Source: Lachnospiraceae bacterium (GTDB taxonomy: Bacteria > Bacillota > Clostridia > Lachnospirales > Lachnospiraceae). From it: a DNA stretch of 64,000 nucleotides. Shown piece after piece: positions 58,246 to 64,000 of the stretch (positions are counted from its first letter, which is position 1; every line of letters begins with the position of its first letter). A model generated the notes under the pieces. That model worked only from the letters and a program-made list of their open reading frames with translations. It did not search any database and was not told the DNA's origin. The stretch lies in assembly GCA_021153325.1 (NCBI GenBank), contig JAGKTQ010000003.1, forward strand, positions 73,406-137,405. Reading direction: 5' to 3'. The position numbers and the translations under genes were made by a program.

Positions 58246-59112
58246 ATGAAATCGGTATCCATTATTGCAGACACTACTTGCGATCTGTCAGCAGAATTAC
58301 GTGAAAAATACAATATTGCAACTTTTCCGTTGCATATTCATTTGGGAGATGAGGAGTTTTCGGATGGGGTAGACATTACTCCGGAGGAGATTTATCGTTG
58401 GTCAGATGCGAATAAGGCAACACCAAAAACATCAGCTATATCTCCGTTTGAAGCTACTAGCATGTTGCAGGAACATTTGAGTGAGGATAATGAACTGATC
58501 TGTTTTTGTATTTCAGAACAGATGTCATCCTGTAGAAGTGTTATGCAGGTGGCAGCAGCAGAATTAGAAGTAGAAGATCGAGTTTTTATCGTAGATTCTG
58601 CAAATCTTTCTACAGGAATTGGTCTGCAGATTATTGAAGCAGCAAATATGGCAAAACAAGGAATGTGTGCTTCTCAGATCGTAGAAAAAATCAAAAAAAT
58701 GCAGCCATTTGTTCGTTCCAGCTTTGTTGTAGATACGTTGACATATTTGTATCGTGGAGGACGTTGCAGCGGATTGGCAGCATTGGCAGGCAGTACTTTA
58801 AAATTGCATCCGTGTATTTCTGTCATTGATGGAAAGATGCAGCCAGGTAAAAAATACCGGGGAAAAATAGAGAAAGCCCTGAAAGAATATGTGGATGACT
58901 TGAAACCGGCATTGAAGACAGCACGTCCAGAACGAGTTTTTATTACGCATTCTGGTTGTGATGATACGATTGTTGATGCGGTGCGTAAACAATTAGAAGA
59001 GTTAGAACATTTTGATGAAATTCTTGTGACACAGGCAGGAAGTGTTATTACCAGTCATTGTGGGCCGGGAACTTTGGGAGTTTTGTTTCTACAAAGCGAA
59101 ACGGAAAAATGA
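58246..59112 (+). CDS. DegV family fatty-acid-binding protein
   Basis: The 288-residue protein follows the DegV fold: ADTTCDLSAELREKYNI near the start, FPLHIHLGDEEFSDGVDITPEEIY and TSAISPFEA in the fatty-acid pocket region, and VVDTLTYLYRGGRCSG in the second lobe. DegV proteins such as FakB bind free fatty acids for phosphorylation by FakA. No fakA is adjacent. Its 255-base upstream gap has a small hairpin and AT-rich sequence, and I see no other gene in it. Confidence 0.88.
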   Translation: MKSVSIIADTTCDLSAELREKYNIATFPLHIHLGDEEFSDGVDITPEEIYRWSDANKATPKTSAISPFEATSMLQEHLSEDNELICFCISEQMSSCRSVMQVAAAELEVEDRVFIVDSANLSTGIGLQIIEAANMAKQGMCASQIVEKIKKMQPFVRSSFVVDTLTYLYRGGRCSGLAALAGSTLKLHPCISVIDGKMQPGKKYRGKIEKALKEYVDDLKPALKTARPERVFITHSGCDDTIVDAVRKQLEELEHFDEILVTQAGSVITSHCGPGTLGVLFLQSETEK

Positions 59113-59133
59113 TGTGGAAAAGTATTTCAACTA

Positions 59134-59162
59134 TTGACATCCCGTTAAATAAATGATAAAGT
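59134..59162 (+). promoter_or_regulatory. sigma-A promoter of the Mn riboswitch-mntP unit
   Basis: TTGACA (59134-59139), 17 bases, TAAAGT (59157-59162). The start of transcription would be about 10 bases before the aptamer. Confidence 0.7.
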
Positions 59163-59177
59163 TTACTAATAATTAAA

Positions 59178-59265
59178 AATTCTCGTGAGGGAGTAGTTAG
59201 CATAGGAATATGTGACAAGTCAACATACTGACCGTACGGTCTGGCTTGTCTTAAATAACGAGACT
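59178..59265 (+). ncRNA. yybP-ykoY manganese riboswitch
   Basis: P1 is TCTCGT (59181-59186) with ACGAGA (59258-59263). The conserved GGGAGTAG lies right after it, and an ACCGTACGGT hairpin follows within GTCAACATACTGACCGT. This is the yybP-ykoY layout, which senses Mn2+. The next gene is the Mn exporter mntP. The 3' side of P1 overlaps the first terminator hairpin region, so Mn binding should prevent termination. Confidence 0.88.
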
Positions 59266-59301
59266 CATGTATAGCGGCTTTATGTTATACATGGTCTTTT
59301 T
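59266..59301 (+). terminator. terminator of the Mn riboswitch
   Basis: CATGTATA (59266-59273) pairs with TATACATG (59286-59293), followed by GTCTTTTT; GAC (59262-59264) extends the stem at the expense of P1. Confidence 0.75.
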
Positions 59302-59304
59302 ATG

Positions 59305-59342
59305 CCCAAGTATGGCATTCGGTTGCCGTACTTGGGTTTTTT
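59305..59342 (+). terminator. second hairpin and T run before mntP
   Basis: CCCAAGTATGGCA (59305-59317) pairs with TGCCGTACTTGGG (59324-59336), followed by six T, a strong intrinsic terminator just upstream of the mntP start. Confidence 0.8.
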
Positions 59343-59375
59343 AATTGCACAAAAGAAATACGGAGGATAGAAGTA

Positions 59376-59933
59376 ATGGGAATTGTAGAACTTTTTGTAT
59401 TAGCAGTGGGACTTTCCATGGATGCCTTTGCGGTATCAGTATGTAAAGGATTGTCACTTGGAAAGATCAAGGGTAAGCATATGTGTATTGCCGGCGCATG
59501 GTTTGGCGGATTTCAGGCACTGATGCCACTTATTGGATATTTCTTTGGACGCTTTTTTACAGACGCGATTACACAGTATGCCCACTGGATCGCATTTGTT
59601 CTTTTACTTTTTATTGGCGGCAAGATGATAAAGGAAGCATTTGGAGAGGAAGAAGATGTAGATAGTTCTATGTCAGCAAGATCCATGTTCTTACTTGCGG
59701 TAGCAACTAGTATAGATGCACTTGCGGTAGGTGTGACCTTTGCCTTTTTGAATGTAGCGATCGTACCAGCTGTTTCTTTTATAGGAGTGGTTACCTTTGC
59801 ACTTTCTGCAGTGGGAGTTAAGATCGGCAGCGTATTTGGTGCCAAATATAAATCCAAAGCAGAAATATGTGGTGGAATCATTTTGATCCTGATTGGCTTA
59901 AAAATTCTGCTTGAAGGGTTAGGAATCATTTGA
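59376..59933 (+). CDS. mntP: manganese efflux pump MntP
   Basis: The 185-residue membrane protein is a six-helix MntP (DUF204) exporter. The start VELFVLAVGLSMDAFAVSVCKG holds a conserved acidic residue in a helix, and the repeat ATSIDALAVGVTF gives the second half of the duplicated motif. It pumps out excess Mn2+. Its leader holds an Mn riboswitch, which links control to substrate. AGGA precedes ATG 59376. Confidence 0.93.
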   Translation: MGIVELFVLAVGLSMDAFAVSVCKGLSLGKIKGKHMCIAGAWFGGFQALMPLIGYFFGRFFTDAITQYAHWIAFVLLLFIGGKMIKEAFGEEEDVDSSMSARSMFLLAVATSIDALAVGVTFAFLNVAIVPAVSFIGVVTFALSAVGVKIGSVFGAKYKSKAEICGGIILILIGLKILLEGLGII

Positions 59934-59986
59934 TATACTTGCGCTGAAAACAGAAGAATTACAAAAGCGGAGGATAATAGGCGGCA

Positions 59987-61330
59987 ATGAAACAGGAAAA
60001 TCAGGATTTGACAAGTGGAAGTCTTGGAAAACAGATTTTATTTTTCAGTGTTCCCTTGATGATTTCCAATATTCTACAGGTTTTATTTAATATGTCGGAT
60101 GTGGCTGTTGTCGGGCAGTTTGCAGGTCCATTCGCACTTGGTGCGGTTGGATCTACGACGATTCTTGTTGCCATGTTTACCGGTTTCTTAATAGGAATAT
60201 CGGGTGGAATCAATGTACTGGTAGCGTTATATATTGGTGCAAAAAATAAAAAGAGTGTGGAAGAGACGGTACATTCGGCAGCAATACTTAGTCTTTTTAT
60301 TGGAATTTTTGTTATGACAGTCGGAATTTTTTTGTCCAAATACATTCTCCAGCTTTTAAACACAAAACCTGAGCTGATGGATGGAGCTGTTCTTTATATC
60401 CGCATTTATTTTCTTGGTATGCCAGCGCTTGCTATTTATAATTTTGGTAATGCGGTCTTTAGTGCTGGCGGAGATACGAAACGGCCACTCCGTTATTTGG
60501 CAATGAGTGGTGTAGTGAACATTGCATTGAACTTGCTTTTTGTCATTGTTTGTGAAATGGATGTGGCTGGCGTAGCAACCGCCAGTGTGATTTCACAATA
60601 TATGTCTGCAATGATGATCTTAGTTGCCTTGTTTAGGAGTAAGGAAGTTTATGCAATGCGGCTATCCTGTTTGAAATGGAACAGAGAGAAAATACGGGAT
60701 ATTTTAAAGATCGGACTGCCTTCCGGAGTACAAAATATTATATTTCAGATAGCAAATTGTTTTGTTCAGGTGGGTGTGAATTCCTTTAGTGCTACTATGG
60801 TAGCAGGAAATTCTGCCGCAGCAAATGCAGATGCTTTAATTTATGATGTGATGGCTGCTTTTTATACCGCATGTGGAAGTTTTATGGGGCAAAATTATGG
60901 TGCAGGAAAAAAGGAACGCGTACGGAAAAGCTATTTTGTCAGTCTTGCCTATTCCTTTGGGATAGGAACCGTGATGGGGCTATTGCTCGTATGCTTTGGG
61001 CATACATTTTTGTCAGTATTCACGAAGGAAGAAGCGGTAATTGAAGCAGGAATGAAGCGAATCATGATCATGGGATTTTCATATGGAATCTCCGCTTTTA
61101 TGGATGCTACTATTGCGGCTTCCAGAGCATTAGGTAAGACCATTATACCGACTATCCTTGTGATCATGGGTTCTTGTGTGTTCCGAATTATTTGGGTCTA
61201 TACGATTTTTGCTTATTTTCAAACAATTCCTTCCTTATACTTACTTTATATATTTTCATGGAGTCTTACAGCGATTGCAGAGATTATCTATTTTGCGTAT
61301 ATTTATAGAAAAAAGACTGCCAGAATGTAA
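59987..61330 (+). CDS. MATE family multidrug/toxic compound exporter (second of two)
   Basis: The 447 residues form about 12 membrane helices with MATE features: LTSGSLGKQILFFSVPLMISNILQVLFNMSDVAVVGQF at the start and an internal repeat. It is more like DinF/NorM-type proteins common in Clostridia than the first copy. SD candidates are weak (GGAGG is 14 bases from ATG 59987). The substrate is unknown. It follows mntP by 53 bases and may be read through from it. Confidence 0.85.
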   Translation: MKQENQDLTSGSLGKQILFFSVPLMISNILQVLFNMSDVAVVGQFAGPFALGAVGSTTILVAMFTGFLIGISGGINVLVALYIGAKNKKSVEETVHSAAILSLFIGIFVMTVGIFLSKYILQLLNTKPELMDGAVLYIRIYFLGMPALAIYNFGNAVFSAGGDTKRPLRYLAMSGVVNIALNLLFVIVCEMDVAGVATASVISQYMSAMMILVALFRSKEVYAMRLSCLKWNREKIRDILKIGLPSGVQNIIFQIANCFVQVGVNSFSATMVAGNSAAANADALIYDVMAAFYTACGSFMGQNYGAGKKERVRKSYFVSLAYSFGIGTVMGLLLVCFGHTFLSVFTKEEAVIEAGMKRIMIMGFSYGISAFMDATIAASRALGKTIIPTILVIMGSCVFRIIWVYTIFAYFQTIPSLYLLYIFSWSLTAIAEIIYFAYIYRKKTARM

Positions 61331-61390
61331 TAAAGATCCGCTCTTGTCCATATACTGTATTAGTCGCTTGAAAGAAAAAGGAGGACGAAT

Positions 61391-61609
61391 ATGGCAAGAG
61401 GACAGAAAAAATCCATAGAAGAAAAAATTATGGCAAAGGAAGAGATCATTTCTGCACTGGAAGTACGCTTGAGAAAAGAAAAAGAAGAATTACAGGAAAT
61501 GCATGAAGAAAAGAGACAGAGAGAATTGTCTATTTTAAATGAACTTATGGAAGAAAACGGACTGGATATTGATTCAGTAAAAAATATGATTTTACAAAAT
61601 GTGGGCTAG
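61391..61609 (+). CDS. small coiled-coil protein of unknown function
   Basis: The 72 residues are highly charged and predicted to form a coiled coil (MAKEEIISALEVRLRKEKEELQEMHEEKRQREL), with a short C-terminal part (ENGLDIDSVKNMILQN). AGGAGG precedes the ATG. I do not recognise a function. Confidence 0.65.
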   Translation: MARGQKKSIEEKIMAKEEIISALEVRLRKEKEELQEMHEEKRQRELSILNELMEENGLDIDSVKNMILQNVG

Positions 61610-61633
61610 CAATTCTATTGCTGCCCTTTTTTT
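61603..61633 (+). terminator. terminator overlapping the stop of the coiled-coil gene
   Basis: GGGC-AGCAAT (61603-61613) pairs with ATTGCTGCCC ending at 61626, followed by seven T. Confidence 0.8.
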
Positions 61634-61815
61634 AAGCAATGCTGTTTCTTCTATATATAATGTGAAAAAAAGAAAAAACATTAAATTTTGTATAAAGATT
61701 CTAAAATAAAAGAATAATATTACTTGCCACAGGGGCGAGAATGGTGTATAGTGATTCACGATTGTGATTTACTTTTTTAAAAAAAGAGTAAAAAATACGA
61801 ACAGGGGAAATGTTT

Positions 61816-63903
61816 ATGGCAAAGTATTTAGTGATTGTAGAATCACCGGCAAAAGTAAAAACAATTCAAAAGTTTTTAGGTTCAAATTATCATGTTACGG
61901 CAAGTAATGGGCATGTCAGAGATATGCCGAAAAGCCAAATGGGAATTGATTTTGAAAATGATTATGAACCTAAATATATTACGATCCGAGGAAAAGGGGA
62001 TATTTTAGCTAACCTTCGAAAGGAAGTTAAAAAAGCAGAAAAAATTTACCTTGCAACTGACCCTGACCGTGAAGGAGAGGCAATTTCATGGCATCTGTAT
62101 GAGGCACTTAAGTTAAAAGATAAAAAGGTCTATCGTATTACGTTTAACGAAATTACGAAAAATGCAGTAAAAGAGTCTTTAAAAAATGCAAGAGAAATCA
62201 ATATGGATCTGGTAGATGCCCAACAGGCAAGGCGTGTTCTTGATCGTATGGTAGGTTATCGAATTTCCCCGCTTTTATGGGCTAAGGTAAAAAGAGGTCT
62301 GAGTGCAGGAAGGGTACAGTCTGTGGCACTTAGGATCATTTGTGATAGAGAAGAAGAAATCAATGCATTCATACCGGAAGAATATTGGTCTTTGGAAGCA
62401 GAGTTCCAGATTCCGGGTGAAAAAAAGACGCTTCTTGCAAAATATTATGGAACAACAGCAGAAAAAGCGGCAATTTCTTCAGAACAACAGGTAAAAGAAA
62501 TTGAAAAAGCATTATCAGGGGCTGCATATAAAGTAACGGATGTAAAAAAAGGTGAAAGAACGAAAAAGGCACCTCTCCCGTTTACGACCTCTACGCTGCA
62601 ACAGGAAGCAAGTAAGGTATTGAATTTCTCGACCCAGAAAACGATGCGGCTCGCACAGCAACTCTATGAAGGTGTGGAAATCAAAGGACAGGGAACGGTA
62701 GGTATTATTACATATCTGCGTACGGATTCCACCCGTGTATCGGAAGAAGCTGAAAATTCGGCAAAGGAATTTATTGAAAAGCATTATGGAAATGAATACG
62801 CAGCAGAGAAAACAGTAGATAAAAAGGCGAATCAGAAAATACAGGATGCCCATGAAGCTATCCGTCCGACAGATGTGGCAAGGCTTCCTTTAGAAATCAA
62901 AGAATCTTTATCAAGAGACCAGTTCCGCCTTTATCAATTGATCTGGAAACGCTTTTTGGCAAGCCGTATGGCAGCGGCAGTTTATGAGACGACCTCTGTA
63001 AAAATTGATGCAAAGGATCATAGATTTACAGTAGCTGCTTCCAAGGTGGTATTTGACGGATTTATGAGCGTTTATCATGACGATGATGAAAAAGAAGAAA
63101 GCAATACTTTAGTAAAAGGTATTGATAAAGATACGAAACTGACTTTGAAAGAGTTTCATTCAAAACAGCATTTTACGCAGCCACCTGCCCATTATACCGA
63201 GGCTTCTTTAGTAAGAGCGATGGAAGAACTTGGAATTGGACGCCCGAGTACGTATGCTCCGACCATTACGACGATTCTTGCCAGAAGATATGTGGTAAAA
63301 GAAAATAAAAATTTATATGTAACAGAGTTGGGAGAAGTAGTAAATTCTATGATGAAGGATGCTTTTCCGGCAATTGTGGATGTAAACTTTACAGCGAATC
63401 TGGAAGCACTTTTAGATGGCGTAGAGGCGGGAAATGTAAAATGGAAGAGTGTCGTTTCTAATTTTTATCCTGATCTGGACGAAGCGGTGATCAAAGCGGA
63501 AAAGGAATTGGAACAGGTGCAGATCGCAGATGAAGTTTCTGACGAAGTGTGTGAACTTTGTGGCAGACAGATGGTCATTAAATATGGACCTCACGGAAGA
63601 TTTCTGGCATGTCCAGGATTCCCTGACTGTAGAAATACAAAACCGTATTTTGAAAAGATCGGTGTTGCCTGTCCGAAATGCGGAAAAGACGTGGTACTGA
63701 AAAAGACGAAGAAAGGACGTAAATATTACGGATGTATCGATAATCCGGAATGTGATTTTATGGTCTGGCAGAAACCATCACATGTGTTATGTCCAAAATG
63801 CGGCTCTGTAATGCTGGAAAAAGGAAATAAACTTGTATGCTTTAATGAAGAATGCGGAAATGTAGTGAATAAACCGGAAGAAAAGCAGGAAAAAGTAAAA
63901 TAA
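61816..63903 (+). CDS. topA: DNA topoisomerase I (type IA)
   Basis: Relaxes negative supercoils. The 695 residues hold a TOPRIM domain (VIVESPAKVKTI, YLATDPDREGEAISWHL), the cleavage domain with the active Tyr in GIITYLRTDSTRVS, and three C-terminal zinc-ribbon units. The units start CELCGRQ, CPKCGKDV and CPKCGSVM and end at Cys of PDC, NPEC and NEEC. ATG 61816 has GGGG 8 bases before it; ATG 61810 is too close to that SD. A strong terminator follows, so it is the last gene on this transcript. Confidence 0.96.
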   Translation: MAKYLVIVESPAKVKTIQKFLGSNYHVTASNGHVRDMPKSQMGIDFENDYEPKYITIRGKGDILANLRKEVKKAEKIYLATDPDREGEAISWHLYEALKLKDKKVYRITFNEITKNAVKESLKNAREINMDLVDAQQARRVLDRMVGYRISPLLWAKVKRGLSAGRVQSVALRIICDREEEINAFIPEEYWSLEAEFQIPGEKKTLLAKYYGTTAEKAAISSEQQVKEIEKALSGAAYKVTDVKKGERTKKAPLPFTTSTLQQEASKVLNFSTQKTMRLAQQLYEGVEIKGQGTVGIITYLRTDSTRVSEEAENSAKEFIEKHYGNEYAAEKTVDKKANQKIQDAHEAIRPTDVARLPLEIKESLSRDQFRLYQLIWKRFLASRMAAAVYETTSVKIDAKDHRFTVAASKVVFDGFMSVYHDDDEKEESNTLVKGIDKDTKLTLKEFHSKQHFTQPPAHYTEASLVRAMEELGIGRPSTYAPTITTILARRYVVKENKNLYVTELGEVVNSMMKDAFPAIVDVNFTANLEALLDGVEAGNVKWKSVVSNFYPDLDEAVIKAEKELEQVQIADEVSDEVCELCGRQMVIKYGPHGRFLACPGFPDCRNTKPYFEKIGVACPKCGKDVVLKKTKKGRKYYGCIDNPECDFMVWQKPSHVLCPKCGSVMLEKGNKLVCFNEECGNVVNKPEEKQEKVK

Positions 63904-63904
63904 T

Positions 63905-63946
63905 AAAAAAGAGAATTGACAACCAAATGAGTCAATTCTCTTTTTT
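63905..63946 (+). terminator. terminator after topA
   Basis: AAAAAAGAGAATTGAC (63905-63920) pairs with GTCAATTCTCTTTTTT (63931-63946). The remaining 54 bases of the window show no gene. Confidence 0.88.
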
Positions 63947-64000
63947 GTTTTTGTATTGCATGATAATATGTAAATTTTCCTTAATTGTCGCAACAATAAT

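Overview
This 64 kb window reads as an ordinary stretch of chromosome from a low-GC, strictly anaerobic Firmicute, most likely a Lachnospiraceae (class Clostridia). The support is family-level: a fused pyruvate-type 2-oxoacid:acceptor oxidoreductase beside a flavodiiron protein and rubredoxin, a hexameric-type glutamate dehydrogenase, the DUF512-der-plsY-gpsA-pcrA gene order, a eukaryotic-type HisA, DUF5688, DUF1836 and DUF4179 proteins, AGGAGG Shine-Dalgarno (SD) sites and T-rich intrinsic terminators. I cannot fix the genus. No phage, plasmid, insertion sequence, CRISPR array or secretion island was seen.

Layout. 0-4 kb: end of a DUF5688 gene, tRNA-Arg(CCG), an SH3 surface protein, a small helical protein and gdhA behind a strong promoter and a hairpin leader. 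4.2-8.9 kb: fprA, rubredoxin and two fused oxidoreductase subunits in one operon. 9-11 kb: a structured, T-ended element, then an ECF sigma factor and DUF4179 anti-sigma pair. 11-23 kb: an HMGL-type aldolase, two TetR regulators, glgB, a MATE exporter, an SCP2 protein, a decayed acyl-CoA synthetase, a GNAT enzyme, a GT39-like membrane protein and pulA. 23-30 kb: PBP1A, YigZ, mgtE and typA. 30-34 kb: an SSB-like protein, a corrinoid adenosyltransferase, a lysine riboswitch with dapA-dapB, and a repeat-rich lipoprotein. 34-38 kb: hisA, a cold-shock protein, a LytM-like protein with bactofilin, YerC, DUF1836 and a lone HPt protein. 38-43 kb: csoR-copA and a homocysteine methyltransferase/MTHFR fusion. 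43-48 kb: a lone solute-binding lipoprotein, a duplicated-domain membrane protein, pspA with ydjI, and prs. 48-57 kb: DUF512-der-plsY-gpsA-pcrA, then rlmD. 57-64 kb: a LacI regulator, DegV, an Mn riboswitch with mntP, a second MATE exporter and topA.

The most interesting signals are small. Two long genes (copA and pulA) end in an extra in-frame domain that begins at its own SD and ATG, so each may also make that domain as a separate protein. There is a knotted element with mutually exclusive pairings before the sigma factor, a two-hairpin attenuator starting at the gdhA transcription start, a family of TCCTATGA hairpins, the dapA promoter inside a perfect 15-bp inverted repeat, an upstream ORF overlapping mgtE, and an acyl-CoA synthetase pseudogene with a visible micro-repeat deletion scar. 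I did not find a clear multi-gene system that is wholly new. Positions and motifs were read by eye; family names rest on recognised motifs, not on database searches.
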